Shown here: positions 52,124 to 63,013 of the stretch, piece by piece
How positions within the stretch are numbered: the first letter of the stretch is position 1
Layout of the letters: each line of letters opens with the position of its first letter
From: Pseudoalteromonas sp. P1-25
GTDB taxonomy: Bacteria; Pseudomonadota; Gammaproteobacteria; Enterobacterales; Alteromonadaceae
Assembly (NCBI RefSeq): GCF_001401805.1
Contig: NZ_LKDW01000002.1
Span: 124,001-188,000 of the forward strand
Reading direction: 5' to 3'
Length of the DNA: 64,000 nucleotides
Notes under the pieces: generated by a model
What the model was told of the DNA's origin: nothing
What the model saw: the letters and a program-made list of their open reading frames with translations, nothing else
The model's database searches: none
Made by a program: the position numbers and the translations under genes

Positions 52124-54916
52124 ATGACTTTGCTCTGGATACCTTTGTTATCCTTAATTGGCAGTGTTATTTCTTCATGCACCGGCAAACTATCCCGTAC
52201 GCAAGCTGCAGCTGTGACTGTGCTTGCGCCTTTAACAGCTTTAGGTATTACGCTATACCACACTCCCGCTATTTTAGCAGGTGAAACAATTCGTTATGCT
52301 GTAACGTGGATCCCCGCACTTGGGCTGGATTTATCATTTCGTCTTGATGGCTTGAGCCTACTGTTTATGTTTATGATTTTGGGCATAGGCATACTGGTCA
52401 TTACCTACGCACGTTACTATCTGAGTAAAAACGACTCCTTAGCTAAGCTGTATAGTTACTTATTGTTGTTCATGACGGCCATGCTAGGCATTGTTATGTC
52501 TAACAATGTTATTCAACTTTGGCTGTTTTGGGAATTAACCAGCATTAGCTCATTTTTATTAATTAGCTATTGGTGGCATAAAACAGAAGCGCGAAAGGGC
52601 GCGCGTATGGCACTAGCTGTTACCGGTGCCGGTGGTTTAGCATTGCTGGCAGGTTTAATGTTAGTGGCCGATATTGTTGGTAGTTACGACCTGGATGTAA
52701 TTTTAGCTAGCAAGGCAATTGTGCAATCTCATGACTTATACGAAACTGCACTTGTATTAGTTTTGCTAGGTGCATTTACTAAATCGGCACAGTTTCCATT
52801 TCATTTTTGGCTTCCTCACGCTATGGCAGCCCCAACTCCAGTAAGCGCGTATTTGCATTCTGCGACGATGGTAAAAGCAGGTATATTTTTATTAGCGCGT
52901 TTTCATCCTGTGCTTTCAGGCACAGATACATGGTTTTTACTGGTGGGTTTGACTGGTTTAGCAACGCTTTTGTTTGGTGCTTATATCGCGTTGTTCAAAC
53001 ACGATTTAAAGGGCCTGTTAGCATACTCAACCATTAGCCATTTAGGTTTAATTACGTTGTTACTGGGCCTTGATACTGAGCTCTCTACTGTAGCGGCAAT
53101 ATTCCATATTATTAATCATGCCACTTTTAAAGCCTCATTATTTATGGCGACGGGTATAATCGATCACGAAACGGGTACGCGTGATATGCGTAAGCTTAAC
53201 GGTATGTGGCGGTATTTACCTTACACGGCAACACTCGCAATGGTCGCAGCAGCCTCAATGGCGGGTGTGCCATTGCTCAACGGTTTTTTATCTAAAGAAA
53301 TGTTTTTTGCCGAAACCTTACATCAACAAGTGCTGGGCTCTATGTCGTGGTTAATCCCGGTTTTAGCGACCATTGCAGGAGCGCTCTCTGTGGCGTACTC
53401 CTCACGCTTTATCCATGATGTATTTTTTAACGGCGACCCCATAGATTTACCACGCCAACCACATGAAGCTCCACGTTATATGCGATTGCCAATTGAAGTG
53501 CTGGTTGTGCTGTGTGTGCTTGTAGGTATGTTTCCACACTTCTCTGTTGATGGAATTTTACATGCCGCATCATTGGCTGTCCTTGGTCAACAAGTTCCAG
53601 AGTACGAACTGGCTATTTGGCATGGCTTTAACCTTCCTTTATTGATGAGTGCCATGGCTGTGGTGGGCGGTTTATTTATTTATATTAACCGCAAATACTT
53701 ATTTCAATTTCAAGCCTCGTTACCACCCCTTAATGCTAAAAAAACGTTTGAGGTAATTGTCCTTAAGGCTATTAATTGGTCTCAAAACAGAGTAAGTAGC
53801 ATCGAAAACGGCTCATTGCAGCGCTACATTTTTGTAATGCTGGCGGTGGTGCTATTGTGTGCGGGGTGGCCATTGTTTGAGATGCAACAGTTAGCCGGCA
53901 GTATGGCGAGTATCCCTGTCGATGTGCACAATGCTATTGGCGCTGGGTTATTAATTATTGGCGCATTGGCTACGGTTATTTGGCATCGTTCTCGTGTAGT
54001 TGCTTTATTAATGATTTCTATTGTGGGGCTTATGGTGTCAGTTGCGTTCACTCGTTTTTCTGCCCCTGATTTAGCGCTTACGCAACTCACCGTTGAAGTA
54101 GCCACCGTAATTTTACTAATGCTAGCATTGTTTTTCCTACCTCAGCATACACCTAAAGAGTCTAGTTCACTTAGGGTATTACGAGATTTAGGCATTGCAT
54201 CAACATTAGGTGTAGTTGTTGCAAGTATTTGCTATGCACTTCTTACACGACCGCTTGAATCAATATCTGATTTCTTTATCGCTAATGCTAAAACAGGCGG
54301 TGGCGGTACGAATGTAGTAAACGTTATTTTGGTCGATTTTAGGGGCTTTGATACCTTGGGTGAGATCACGGTGTTAGGTATTGCAGCATTGGGAATATTT
54401 AAAGTGCTGTCGCGTATTCCTCTATTTATGCCTGCAAGTGATGGTGAAGGGCGACCTTGGGCGCGCGAACGCCACCCTATACTACTTGCCAGTATTTCGC
54501 ATAGTTTATTACCGCTTGCATTATTAGTATCGGCTTATATTTTCCTACGAGGTCATAACTTACCTGGCGGTGGCTTTATTGCAGGTTTAGTAACGTCGAT
54601 TGCCTTTATATTGCAGTACATGGCTCATGGGTCAGCTTGGATAAGTGAGCGCTTTGCAGTTAACTATCGCAAAATCATCGCTTCGGGTATTGGTATTGCC
54701 TTGTTTACTGGTGTAGGCAGCTGGTTCTTCGATAGGCCATTTTTAACAACGTGGTTTGATTATTTTGATATTCCATTTATTGGCAAAACAGAGCTTGCAA
54801 GTGCGATTGTGTTTGATTTGGGCGTATACTTAACAGTAGTTGGAGCTACATTAATGATATTAGCAAGCCTTGGCAACATGACAGCAGATACCCAGAAAAA
54901 AGAGGTAAATATTTAA
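52124..54916 (+). CDS. mrpA: Mrp Na+/H+ antiporter subunit A, fused with subunit B
   Basis: 930 residues. Residues 1-500 form a NuoL-like proton-channel subunit with about 14 helices ([20 protein letters not shown] and [16 protein letters not shown]). The rest carries the MrpA C-terminal extension and an MrpB-like domain ([21 protein letters not shown] and [14 protein letters not shown]). This A+B fusion explains the absence of a separate mrpB gene. The complex exchanges Na+ for H+ across the inner membrane and gives alkali and salt tolerance. It overlaps mrpC by one base. Confidence 0.94.
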   Translation: MTLLWIPLLSLIGSVISSCTGKLSRTQAAAVTVLAPLTALGITLYHTPAILAGETIRYAVTWIPALGLDLSFRLDGLSLLFMFMILGIGILVITYARYYLSKNDSLAKLYSYLLLFMTAMLGIVMSNNVIQLWLFWELTSISSFLLISYWWHKTEARKGARMALAVTGAGGLALLAGLMLVADIVGSYDLDVILASKAIVQSHDLYETALVLVLLGAFTKSAQFPFHFWLPHAMAAPTPVSAYLHSATMVKAGIFLLARFHPVLSGTDTWFLLVGLTGLATLLFGAYIALFKHDLKGLLAYSTISHLGLITLLLGLDTELSTVAAIFHIINHATFKASLFMATGIIDHETGTRDMRKLNGMWRYLPYTATLAMVAAASMAGVPLLNGFLSKEMFFAETLHQQVLGSMSWLIPVLATIAGALSVAYSSRFIHDVFFNGDPIDLPRQPHEAPRYMRLPIEVLVVLCVLVGMFPHFSVDGILHAASLAVLGQQVPEYELAIWHGFNLPLLMSAMAVVGGLFIYINRKYLFQFQASLPPLNAKKTFEVIVLKAINWSQNRVSSIENGSLQRYIFVMLAVVLLCAGWPLFEMQQLAGSMASIPVDVHNAIGAGLLIIGALATVIWHRSRVVALLMISIVGLMVSVAFTRFSAPDLALTQLTVEVATVILLMLALFFLPQHTPKESSSLRVLRDLGIASTLGVVVASICYALLTRPLESISDFFIANAKTGGGGTNVVNVILVDFRGFDTLGEITVLGIAALGIFKVLSRIPLFMPASDGEGRPWARERHPILLASISHSLLPLALLVSAYIFLRGHNLPGGGFIAGLVTSIAFILQYMAHGSAWISERFAVNYRKIIASGIGIALFTGVGSWFFDRPFLTTWFDYFDIPFIGKTELASAIVFDLGVYLTVVGATLMILASLGNMTADTQKKEVNI

Positions 54917-55269
54917 TGGAGCTATTGTACGCATCTTGCGTTGGAGTGTTAGTGAGTTGTGGTGTTTACTTACTACTTAGGGCGCGTACGTTCCCAGTGG
55001 TGCTTGGACTTACTATGATTTCATATGCAGTGAATTTATTTTTATTTTCTGCAGGTCGTTTAACCATAAATAAAGCAGTCGTGCTTGGAACAGGCACTGA
55101 TTATGCAGACCCGTTGCCTCAAGCTTTAGTGCTAACCGCCATTGTAATCGGTTTTGCTATGACTGCATTTGTGGTTATTTTAGCAATACGTGGTAGAGCC
55201 GATTTGGGTAGCGATCATGTTGATGGGCAAATAATAAAAAGCACGGCCGATAGCAAGGAGCAAAAATGA
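54916..55269 (+). CDS. mrpC: Mrp antiporter subunit C
   Basis: 117 residues, NuoK-like with three helices. It contains the family segments LGLTMISYAVNLFLFSAGR and DPLPQALVLTAIVIGFAMTA. The start overlaps the mrpA stop (TAATG) and the end overlaps mrpD by 4 bp (ATGA). Confidence 0.94.
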   Translation: MELLYASCVGVLVSCGVYLLLRARTFPVVLGLTMISYAVNLFLFSAGRLTINKAVVLGTGTDYADPLPQALVLTAIVIGFAMTAFVVILAIRGRADLGSDHVDGQIIKSTADSKEQK

Positions 55270-56783
55270 TTCAACATTTAAGCTCTTTGCCTATTCTGTT
55301 ACCTATGCTGGCAGCAGTCATATTGCTTTTGCCGCCATGTGGTAAAAGCTTACGAATTCGTCGTATTGCCTCATCAGTCATGGCGGTGGCCACGTTTATC
55401 GCCAGTGCAATGCTGCTAATCCATGTGTATAACAGTGGTATCAATGTATACGCAATTGGTAATTGGTCAGCGCCTTTTGGCATAGTACTTGTTGCCGATA
55501 TGCTTTCTACTTTATTGGTTGCACTTACATCCTTTTTAGGAATGGGAGTCATTTTATATGGCTGTGCAGGTGATGATGCTAAAGGTAATTTCTTTCATCC
55601 TTTAGTACACTTTTTAATATTAGGTGTAAATGGCGCATTTTTAACAGGCGATCTGTTTAATGTATTTGTATTTTTTGAAGTACTCCTTATTGCCTCATAC
55701 TCATTACTTATGCACGCAGGTGATAAGCAAAATACGCGCGCCGCACTTCAATATGTAATATTAAACTTAGTTGGCTCGAGCGTATTTTTAATTGGGTTGG
55801 GTATTTTATACGGCGTACTGGGTACATTAAACATTGCCGATATGGCTCAAAAAGTATCGCTGCTAACAGGGGACGATGTTTACTTAGCCAAAGCGGGTGG
55901 CTTGCTATTGTTAGTTGTATTTGCTTTAAAAGGTGCGCTATTACCTTTGCATTTGTGGTTACCTAATACCTATGCAAGTGCAAAACCTGTCGTTGCTGCG
56001 TTGTTTGCGATTATGACCAAAGTAGGCGTATACGCTATGTTGCGCGTTTATACCGTTATATTTGGTGAACAAGCCGGCGAGCTTGAGCATATGGCGCAAA
56101 CTTGGTTATGGGGCTTAGCTATTGCCACCATAGTGGTTGGTGGAATTGGTGTAATGGCAGCACAAGATTTACGCAAGTTAACGGCAAATCTAGTAGTTGT
56201 ATCAGTGGGCACGTTAGTTGCTCTAATTGCCTTGCAAAACGTCACAGCAACAGCTGCACTGCTTTATTATTTAGTACATTCTACTCTAGTCAGTGCTGCA
56301 CTGTTTTTATTAGCTGATTTAATTGCCACACAAAGAGGGAAAGTAGGGGATAGACTTGTTGCTGGCCGCGCTGTAAGTCAACCCTATTTGTTAGGGGCGT
56401 GCTTTGTAATTGCTGTATTAACCGTTGTAGGAATGCCACCTCTATCGGGGTTTGTTGGAAAAGTTTGGATCCTCAAAACAACCTTGAATAGCGAGCAAGC
56501 CTTACTATTTTGGCCTGTTTATTTAATTACTAGTTTTGTTTTATTAGTTGCACTTTCGCGTGCTGGCACTAGTTTGTTTTGGGAGCGAAAAGCAAAGAAA
56601 GGCGAAAGTACTGATGGCGTTAATGCCCACCCATTACAAATTTTAATAATTGTCGGGTTATTGGCATGTTCCCCATTGTTAGTTATTTTTGGTGGTCCTA
56701 TCAGCGATTATATGCTCAGTGCTGCTACGCAACTGCATGACATTAATGGTGGTATTAATGCCGTAATGGGAGGAGGGAAGTAA
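55266..56783 (+). CDS. mrpD: Mrp antiporter subunit D
   Basis: 505 residues, NuoM/N-like with about 14 helices. Conserved residues are in NVFVFFEVLLIASYSLLMH (the Glu and the preceding helix) and FALKGALLPLHLWLPNTYA (the Lys in the proton path). It is the second antiporter-like subunit next to A. Four-base overlap with mrpC and one-base overlap with mrpE. Confidence 0.95.
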   Translation: MIQHLSSLPILLPMLAAVILLLPPCGKSLRIRRIASSVMAVATFIASAMLLIHVYNSGINVYAIGNWSAPFGIVLVADMLSTLLVALTSFLGMGVILYGCAGDDAKGNFFHPLVHFLILGVNGAFLTGDLFNVFVFFEVLLIASYSLLMHAGDKQNTRAALQYVILNLVGSSVFLIGLGILYGVLGTLNIADMAQKVSLLTGDDVYLAKAGGLLLLVVFALKGALLPLHLWLPNTYASAKPVVAALFAIMTKVGVYAMLRVYTVIFGEQAGELEHMAQTWLWGLAIATIVVGGIGVMAAQDLRKLTANLVVVSVGTLVALIALQNVTATAALLYYLVHSTLVSAALFLLADLIATQRGKVGDRLVAGRAVSQPYLLGACFVIAVLTVVGMPPLSGFVGKVWILKTTLNSEQALLFWPVYLITSFVLLVALSRAGTSLFWERKAKKGESTDGVNAHPLQILIIVGLLACSPLLVIFGGPISDYMLSAATQLHDINGGINAVMGGGK

Positions 56784-57319
56784 TGAGATTACAAGCCCGT
56801 TATCGTTGGTTGCCAACGCCGTTTCGTAGTTTCTTTTTATTTGTAATCTGGTTGCTACTCAATAATAGTGTATCGCCAGGGCACTTGGTATTAGCAACGT
56901 TTTTAGCGATATTTATACCCTTATTGAGTTTTTCATTACGTGACCCACAACCACTAATACTAAAACCTGGGTTGGCTTTAAAACAATTACTTATCGTTCT
57001 TTACGATATAGTAGTGGCTAATTTACAGGTGGCCTTGTTAATAGTGGGTCCGGCTAAAAAATTACGCCCTGCTTTTGTAAAAGTCCCTATAGATTTGAGC
57101 CATGATATGCCGATTACGATTCTTGCCAGTTGTGTATCACTCACACCGGGTACAGTAAGTGCCGAAGTGTACCCTATCCCAGAATCGCTTAACGAAGGTG
57201 AAACGCCCACACAGCGTTATTTACTTATACATGTACTCGATTTAAAAGACGAAGAGGCACTTATCAAACAAATTAAACAACGCTACGAAGCTCCCCTAAA
57301 GGAGATTTTTCAATGCTAG
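56783..57319 (+). CDS. mrpE: Mrp antiporter subunit E
   Basis: 178 residues. Two N-terminal helices are followed by a cytoplasmic domain with SCVSLTPGTVSAEV, the best conserved MrpE segment (about residues 113-126). It helps assemble the complex. It overlaps mrpD by one base and mrpF by 7 bp. Confidence 0.93.
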   Translation: MRLQARYRWLPTPFRSFFLFVIWLLLNNSVSPGHLVLATFLAIFIPLLSFSLRDPQPLILKPGLALKQLLIVLYDIVVANLQVALLIVGPAKKLRPAFVKVPIDLSHDMPITILASCVSLTPGTVSAEVYPIPESLNEGETPTQRYLLIHVLDLKDEEALIKQIKQRYEAPLKEIFQC

Positions 57320-57582
57320 ATACTGTATTACTCATTGTTTTTTCTATGATTGGCTTATCGCTATTACTAAATTTATGGCGACTTATTATAGGCCCATCGG
57401 TCCCAGACCGTATTTTGGCGCTGGATACTATGTATATAAACGTCATTGCATTAATTATTTTATACGGTATTAGCATGGGCACAGGCCTGTATTTTGAAGC
57501 CGCATTGCTAATAGCTATGCTTGGTTTTATTAGTACAGTTGCTGTGTGTAAGTATTTACTGCGTGGCGACATAATTGAATAG
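57313..57582 (+). CDS. mrpF: Mrp antiporter subunit F
   Basis: 89 residues with three helices and the MrpF motif GPSVPDRILALDTM (about residues 27-40). Small structural subunit that contributes an acidic residue to the ion path. Confidence 0.93.
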   Translation: MLDTVLLIVFSMIGLSLLLNLWRLIIGPSVPDRILALDTMYINVIALIILYGISMGTGLYFEAALLIAMLGFISTVAVCKYLLRGDIIE

Positions 57583-57591
57583 GATTTTAAA

Positions 57592-57924
57592 ATGATAAGC
57601 GAATGGGTTGTATCCATACTGTTATTGTTTGGTGGGCTGTTTATTTTAATTGGTTCATTAGGCTTGATTAAATTGCCTGACTTTTACATGCGATTGCATG
57701 GACCAACTAAAGCAACAACCTTAGGCATGGCAAGTATACTTATTGCAGCAATGGTGTTTTTTGCGAATTCAGGGCACGGCTTTAGTGTCAAAGAGATATT
57801 GATTACCGTGTTTTTATTAATTACCGCCCCGATTAGTGGGTATATGTTAATAAAATCAGCAATTCATCATAAGCTTAAAGCTAAAGAAGGTACAAAAGGG
57901 CTCGATAACGTAGAAGACGATTAG
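57592..57924 (+). CDS. mrpG: Mrp antiporter subunit G
   Basis: 110 residues with three helices and the MrpG signature KLPDFYMRLHGPTKATTLG (about residues 25-43). Last gene of the operon, 9 bp after mrpF, followed by a long perfect terminator. Confidence 0.94.
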   Translation: MISEWVVSILLLFGGLFILIGSLGLIKLPDFYMRLHGPTKATTLGMASILIAAMVFFANSGHGFSVKEILITVFLLITAPISGYMLIKSAIHHKLKAKEGTKGLDNVEDD

Positions 57925-57940
57925 CCCTAGGACATTCATA

Positions 57941-57975
57941 AAAAGGCCAAATAAACATGTTTTATTTGGCCTTTT
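57941..57975 (+). terminator. Terminator of the mrp operon
   Basis: 15-bp perfect stem AAAAGGCCAAATAAA / TTTATTTGGCCTTTT with loop CATGT and a run of five T. Confidence 0.93.
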
Positions 57976-58208
57976 TAGTATGGGCATGCGCATTTACGAA
58001 CTATTTTTTACTCATTAGCTTTAAGTGATTTGCTCTGAGGTTGGAAAAGCGCATTGATAACTAGGCAAAAACTCTCTATTTAGTTGTTCTAAAAAGATTT
58101 TTTAATCTATGCAGCAACACGTTTCGCCCCGAAAATGATTAAGTATTATTGCGGATTGATATAAATCATGTGAGTATGGTCTTACTTTTTATGTTTAAGG
58201 ATATGACA

Positions 58209-58706
58209 ATGGCTAAGGCACTATTACTTTCGTTACTTATATTTTCTGGCAGCGTATTGGCTGACGAGGCCACTAAGCAGCAAAAAATAGATGAGCTGAT
58301 AAACGTGATGAACATGGATGCTATGGTTGACTCAATGTACGGGCAAGTTGAGGGCATGATGAAAAACATGTCTGCGCAAATGGGTGTTAAGCCCTCTGAG
58401 CAAGCTATTTTTGATAAATACTATGCAGATATGACCAATGTACTTAAAACCGAAATGAGCTGGAAAAAAATGCAGCCGATGATGGTTAACGTATACGACA
58501 AACATTTTAACGAGCAAGAAATTGCCGACATGCTGGCGTTTTATAAAACTGAAACAGGGCAAAAAATTCTTCAAAAAATGCCTGTAGTAATGCAAGAGTC
58601 AATGCAAATGTCGCAAAGCTTAGTACAAGGTGCGATGCCAAAAATTCAGGAAATAGCCGGTGAGCTAAGTGAAGAGCTAAAAGTCTCTCGCCAACAAGAA
58701 AATTAA
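58209..58706 (+). CDS. DUF2059 family secreted protein
   Basis: 165 residues from ATG 58209, which has AAGGA 7 bp upstream; ATG 58203 is too close to it. A signal peptide with cleavage after SVLA (residue 19) sends it to the periplasm. The mature part is helical and Met-rich, with the DUF2059 core EIADMLAFYKTETGQKILQKM (split: EIADMLAFYKTETG and GQKILQKMP). Function unknown. The 284-bp gap to mrpG shows no other gene, and a terminator follows. Confidence 0.85.
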   Translation: MAKALLLSLLIFSGSVLADEATKQQKIDELINVMNMDAMVDSMYGQVEGMMKNMSAQMGVKPSEQAIFDKYYADMTNVLKTEMSWKKMQPMMVNVYDKHFNEQEIADMLAFYKTETGQKILQKMPVVMQESMQMSQSLVQGAMPKIQEIAGELSEELKVSRQQEN

Positions 58707-58728
58707 TCTCTTTGCACTGCCTCTTTTT

Positions 58729-58753
58729 AAGCGCGCTCATTAGCGCGCTTTTA
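58729..58753 (+). terminator. Terminator of the DUF2059 gene
   Basis: AAGCGCGCT-CATT-AGCGCGCTT followed by TTATTTTAT; 22 bp after the stop. Confidence 0.82.
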
Positions 58754-58803
58754 TTTTATCAGCTCCAGTAATTTTTTAATTATATTTTAATGTGGCCCCT
58801 CTA

Positions 58804-58834
58804 TTGACCTGTGTGTCACACATAGGTTTACAAT
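58804..58834 (+). promoter_or_regulatory. MerR-type promoter with 19-bp spacer
   Basis: -35 TTGACC and -10 TACAAT are separated by 19 bp, the over-long spacing that MerR-family activators correct by twisting DNA. The spacer holds the dyad ACCT-GTGTG-T-CACAC-ATAGGT centred between the two boxes. It lies 30 bp before the merR-like gene and drives it together with the ATPase gene. Confidence 0.85.
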
Positions 58835-58863
58835 TGAGCTCTAAAATCTAAGGGGGCTAAATT

Positions 58864-59301
58864 ATGTATGTTAAGCAATTAGCGACGTTAATGGGTGTAA
58901 CGCCTGATACAGTTCGTCACTACACACGGATAGGTCTTTTAACGCCCGCACGGAGCCAAAGTAACGGCTATCAACAATATACAAAAGCAGACCGCCAACG
59001 TTTAAAGTTTATTATAAGCGCCCGAAAGCTCGGGTTTTCCCTTAAAGATATACAGCATATCATTGGAGAGTCAGAACAAGGGCATTGCCCATGCCCACTT
59101 ACACGGCAAATTATTGCAAAGCGTTTAGAAGAAACCGAAGCCTTGTTTCAAGAAACCCTTAAATTACGAGTGCGTATGCAGGCGGCGTTAAAGCAGTGGG
59201 AAACATCGGCAGACGGTGCTGTTGTAAGTGATGTGTGTAGCTTAATAGAGACGTTTGTTGACCCTCTTGCAGAGCAAGAAAAAAGCGGAGATGTGCAATG
59301 A
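58864..59301 (+). CDS. MerR family heavy-metal regulator
   Basis: 145 residues. The winged HTH starts [20 protein letters not shown] and has the basic [10 protein letters not shown] wing. A dimerisation helix and a metal-loop region follow. Cysteines lie at GHCPCPLTR (about 78-80) and VCSLIE (about 121), a set unlike the C-x7-C of CueR or the paired Cys of ZntR. It presumably senses Cu(I), Ag(I) or another soft metal and activates its own operon through the 19-bp-spacer promoter. Its stop overlaps the ATPase start by 4 bp (ATGA). Confidence 0.88.
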   Translation: MYVKQLATLMGVTPDTVRHYTRIGLLTPARSQSNGYQQYTKADRQRLKFIISARKLGFSLKDIQHIIGESEQGHCPCPLTRQIIAKRLEETEALFQETLKLRVRMQAALKQWETSADGAVVSDVCSLIETFVDPLAEQEKSGDVQ

Positions 59302-61541
59302 GTAGCAATAAAACAACAGAGCAAAACTTTATTATTGAAGGGGCTAATTGTGGCAGTTGCGTAGCCAAAATAGAAAAAGCCCTTAATAGTGTGCAAGGCG
59401 CAAACAATGTAGAAATGAACTTTGCAGATCGCACGGTACGCGTAGAGGGCAGCGCGCAGCAAAGCACATTAATTAGCGCCGTTGAAAATATAGGTTATGG
59501 CGCAAAACCTATGGATAACACATCAGAGCAAGATGCGCTTGATGAAAAAGCCAAGTCAGACGAGGCACATTACAAAAAGCTAATGCGCAACATGATGCTG
59601 GCTTTAGGTGTGGGCGTGCCGCTTATGATTTATGGGCTTATTTTTGATATGAGCGTGACAACCACTAACCAGCGCATAGCTTGGGGTGTGGTCGGTATTA
59701 TCACGTTTGTCGTTATGGCTGTAGCAGGTAAGCAGTTTTATAAAGGCGCGTGGCAGTCATTTAAAAATCATGGTGCTAACATGGATACACTTATTGCCCT
59801 CGGAACGGGCACTGCGTGGTTATATTCAATGTGTGTTGTACTTGCGCCTAGCTTACTACCTGAGGTTGCAAGGCACGTTTATTTTGAAGCTTCTTCAATG
59901 ATAATTGGGTTAATTAGTTTAGGCTTGGCTTTTGAAGTGAAAGCGCGTGGACGTACTTCGCAGGCTATTAAGCGTTTAATTGGCTTACAAGCAAAAACAG
60001 CCCGTGTAATACGCGACGGCAAAGAGCAAGATATAGACATTAGTGATGTGCAAAAGGGCGACCATGTACGGGTACGCCCAGGCGAAAAAATCCCGGTAGA
60101 TGGTGATGTGCTCGAAGGTAGCAGCAGATTAGATGAATCTATGCTCACGGGTGAGCCTATGCCTGTGAGTAAACAAACCGGCGACAAAGTAGTTGCTGGC
60201 AGCATTAATAAAAGCGGCACATTATTATTTGAAGCCACACATATAGGCCAAGAAACAACCCTTGCCAATATTATAAATATGGTAAAACGTGCGCAAAACT
60301 CTAAGCCTTCAATAGGGCGATTAGCCGATGTTATTTCAGGCATATTTGTGCCCACAGTAATGATAATTGCGATATTAGCAGCCCTTGCATGGCTAAATTT
60401 TGGTCCAGCCCCTTCAATTGCTTATGCGGTGGTAGCGTTAACCACCGTGCTGATTATTGCATGCCCGTGTGCGCTGGGTTTAGCAACGCCTATGTCGGTA
60501 ATGGTGGGAATAGGTAAAGCCGCCGAGTTTGGCATATTAATTCGCAATGGCGAGTCACTGCAAACTACCTCCAAAATTACTACCATGATTTTAGATAAAA
60601 CCGGCACCATCACCCAAGGTGCACCCCAGGTAACAGATGTTGTAACGTTTAATAACGCAGATGAAAATAACGTAATGCAATTAGTTGCAAGCCTCGAAAG
60701 TAGCTCTGAGCACCCTCTGGCAGAGGCTATTATGCAGCACGCTAAAAAACAAAACGTCACCTTGAGTAAAGCGACTGACTTTGATGCGATTACCGGTAAA
60801 GGTGTAAGTGGAGTGGTGAATGGGCAAACATTGTTATTTGGCAATAAAGCGCTTATGGATAAATACAAGATTGCTGTTGATGAGGCCTTTGAGCAAGCAC
60901 ATACCTTTGCAAATGATGCAAAAACCCCGATGTACTTTGCCTGTAATAATCAACTAATGGCCTTAATCGCGGTGGCGGATCCGCTAAAAGAAGACTCAGT
61001 ACAGGCAATTAAGCGCCTGCAAAATAAAGATATTCATCTAGTAATGCTCACTGGCGATAACAAGGCGACTGCACACGCTGTGGCTAAAAAAGTAGGTATT
61101 GATGATTTTATCGCAGAAGTGTTGCCAGAGGATAAAGTAAATGAAGTTACTAAACGCCAGCAGCAAGGCGAAATTGTAGGTATGACGGGAGATGGGATCA
61201 ATGATGCCCCCGCGCTTGCTAAAGCAGATGTCGGTTTTGCAATTGGCACAGGTACAGATGTAGCCATAGAAAGCGCCGATATTACCTTAATGCGTGGCTC
61301 ACTGCATGGTCTTGCCGATGCTATTGCCATTAGCAGCGCAACAATTAAAAACATTAAACAAAACTTGTTTGGTGCCTTTATTTATAACGTTGCGGGCATT
61401 CCTATTGCTGCCGGTGTGTTGTATCCCTTTATTGGTGTGCTGCTAAATCCTGTAGTGGCGGGCGCAGCTATGGCGCTTTCATCACTGACAGTAGTCACCA
61501 ATGCTAATCGCTTGCGTTTTTATAAACCTAATAAGCGCTGA
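59298..61541 (+). CDS. copA: CopA-like P1B-type copper/heavy-metal ATPase
   Basis: 747 residues. One N-terminal HMA domain has C18-G-S-C21 in GANCGSC (GANC in place of the usual GMTC). Eight helices carry the transmembrane metal site C389-P-C391 ([11 protein letters not shown]). Cytoplasmic motifs are TGEPMPVSK, phosphorylated Asp433 in [18 protein letters not shown] and [16 protein letters not shown]. This fits the CopA/P1B-1 group, which pumps Cu+ out of the cytoplasm. The CPC motif also occurs in Zn/Cd pumps, but the partner cupredoxin supports copper. Translationally coupled to the MerR-type regulator; 10 bp before the cupredoxin gene. Confidence 0.92.
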   Translation: MSSNKTTEQNFIIEGANCGSCVAKIEKALNSVQGANNVEMNFADRTVRVEGSAQQSTLISAVENIGYGAKPMDNTSEQDALDEKAKSDEAHYKKLMRNMMLALGVGVPLMIYGLIFDMSVTTTNQRIAWGVVGIITFVVMAVAGKQFYKGAWQSFKNHGANMDTLIALGTGTAWLYSMCVVLAPSLLPEVARHVYFEASSMIIGLISLGLAFEVKARGRTSQAIKRLIGLQAKTARVIRDGKEQDIDISDVQKGDHVRVRPGEKIPVDGDVLEGSSRLDESMLTGEPMPVSKQTGDKVVAGSINKSGTLLFEATHIGQETTLANIINMVKRAQNSKPSIGRLADVISGIFVPTVMIIAILAALAWLNFGPAPSIAYAVVALTTVLIIACPCALGLATPMSVMVGIGKAAEFGILIRNGESLQTTSKITTMILDKTGTITQGAPQVTDVVTFNNADENNVMQLVASLESSSEHPLAEAIMQHAKKQNVTLSKATDFDAITGKGVSGVVNGQTLLFGNKALMDKYKIAVDEAFEQAHTFANDAKTPMYFACNNQLMALIAVADPLKEDSVQAIKRLQNKDIHLVMLTGDNKATAHAVAKKVGIDDFIAEVLPEDKVNEVTKRQQQGEIVGMTGDGINDAPALAKADVGFAIGTGTDVAIESADITLMRGSLHGLADAIAISSATIKNIKQNLFGAFIYNVAGIPIAAGVLYPFIGVLLNPVVAGAAMALSSLTVVTNANRLRFYKPNKR

Positions 61542-61551
61542 GGAGTCGATA

Positions 61552-61902
61552 ATGTTAATCATAAATTTACTGGGTGCAGTATTAATTGTGGCCATTATTT
61601 ATTGGTTTTGGCTTTATAAGCCAAAGCAAATACACAGTAATGACAATACGCAAACCATAATAGTAGATAACGGCGTTTATCAACCAAGCCATATAAAGGT
61701 GGCTGCCAATAAAAAAGTAACACTTACATTTGATAGAAAAGACAGTGCACCGTGCACCGAAACGGTGGTGTTTCCGCAGCTTGATGTAAGTGAAAGCCTT
61801 GCAATGGGAGAGAATAAAATCACTTTGCCTGCACTCAAAGCAGGTGAGTATGACTTTCAATGCCAAATGAAAATGTATAAAGGTAAGTTAATCGCTGCCT
61901 AA
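61552..61902 (+). CDS. Cupredoxin-domain membrane-anchored protein
   Basis: 116 residues from ATG 61552, which has AGGAG 6 bp upstream. An N-terminal transmembrane helix (about residues 2-21) is followed by a cupredoxin-like domain. Candidate copper ligands are Cys in DSAPCTETVVFP and Cys/Met in YDFQCQMKMYKG, at the positions where cupredoxins place theirs. Shares the transcript with the regulator and pump, so it likely accepts copper in the periplasm. His ligands typical of blue copper proteins are missing, so the site is Cys/Met-type. Confidence 0.82.
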   Translation: MLIINLLGAVLIVAIIYWFWLYKPKQIHSNDNTQTIIVDNGVYQPSHIKVAANKKVTLTFDRKDSAPCTETVVFPQLDVSESLAMGENKITLPALKAGEYDFQCQMKMYKGKLIAA

Positions 61903-62004
61903 CCACTAAGTTGCTGAAGTAACATTAATACGGCCTAACTTTTTGTTGAGCTAAACAACGGGTTATGTCGTATTACTGTTATTTAAAGAAAATTAGATTA
62001 TTTA

Positions 62005-62220
62005 ATGAATAACTTAAACCCTAAAAAATTACTAAACAGTAAGTGGACTGCTACCCCAGCTATTAATAAAGAAAAACACTTTATAATTGTAGAAGTAGAA
62101 TACGATGAAGAAGGTAATGTAATTGAATGTATTACCGAGTCGGTGTTTTCTAAAAATCAGTACCCAATACGCTGGCGAGATTTAAAAGACACTCAAAAAT
62201 GGCGTCAAGGGTGGAAGTAG
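62005..62220 (+). CDS. TIGR02450 family small protein
   Basis: 71 residues. The pattern NPKKLLNSKWTATPAINKEKHF at the start and the Trp-rich end RWRDLKDTQKWRQGWK match the TIGR02450 family of conserved small proteins in gammaproteobacteria. No function is known. No strong ribosome-binding site is visible, which leaves the exact start (ATG 62005) slightly uncertain. It stands alone between the copper cassette and a long AT-rich gap. Confidence 0.82.
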   Translation: MNNLNPKKLLNSKWTATPAINKEKHFIIVEVEYDEEGNVIECITESVFSKNQYPIRWRDLKDTQKWRQGWK

Positions 62221-62761
62221 TTAAATTGTTTTTATACTTTAAAAAAACGCCAATTTGTTATCCCCAAATAAATGCTATGCGCATCCTTTTTTTGATCCCT
62301 GTTTTTTACTAAATTCGCCATTTGGCAACAAATGCCTGTTTTTTACAGGCTTGCCGTGCTTTTAGAAAATAAACACCAATACTTTGCAAATATTATTATA
62401 TTTCAATTGCTTATAATTTAGGTTTTATAGTGTTTAATTGTTTTAATTAAGCTGTTCAGCTCTAGTTTATTCTTAAACTTCCCCACATTATGTTTTTAGT
62501 TAGCCTTTAGCTCATGTGTGGCTTTTTTATAAATTATAAATTATTGATTTTAAAGGTTTATAGTAATTGGCTCATCTAGTTGTTGCTAAAAAGCAACAAA
62601 ATACCTCTCGAAACTTCATCTATACATGCACTTTTCATGTAACTCATTGTTTATCAATTAAAAATAAAAGATGGCACTGAAGTTGTAATAACTAAGCTGT
62701 ATTAAGCAAAACGTGGGTAACGTTAATTGGTTACACCACCAACCCTATGAAGGATTTCATT
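62221..62761. other. Long AT-rich intergenic region
   Basis: 541 bp without a supported gene. I see a small hairpin GCCTGT-TTTT-ACAGGC near 62335-62350 and a possible terminator with CCACA / TGTGG arms (about 62482-62521) before TTTTTT. A small RNA is possible, but neither a promoter nor a conserved core convinces me. Confidence 0.45.
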
Positions 62762-62974
62762 ATGAAAAAGGCACAATCAACATTGGTATTAATGGCTTTA
62801 GCCTCTTCATCAGCGGCTTTTGCAGTAACTGATTTTGACACACTCGATAAAGATGGCAGTGGCACATTAAGTCCGTTAGAAGCATCTGCTGATGCTGAAT
62901 TAATGAGTCAGTTTACAAAACTTGATACTGACAAAAACAACGAGCTATCTAAGAGTGAGTTCGACAAAGCATAA
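62762..62974 (+). CDS. Secreted EF-hand peptide
   Basis: 70 residues from ATG 62762, with GAAGGA upstream. A signal peptide (about 1-21, ending SSSAAFA) is followed by two EF-hand loops: DKDGSGTLSPLE and DTDKNNELSKSE. Both have acidic residues at loop positions 1, 3 and 12, so calcium binding is likely. The mature peptide has about 49 residues and is periplasmic or secreted. It is the first member of a tandem family (62762-63885). The target is unknown. Confidence 0.85.
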   Translation: MKKAQSTLVLMALASSSAAFAVTDFDTLDKDGSGTLSPLEASADAELMSQFTKLDTDKNNELSKSEFDKA

Positions 62975-63013
62975 GTGAGTGCTTTGAGTAGTTAACGCCC
63001 AGTGGCACGTTAA

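Noticed and set aside
62333-62350. GCCTGT/ACAGGC hairpin as a terminator
   Set aside because: The U-residues are in the loop, not after the stem.
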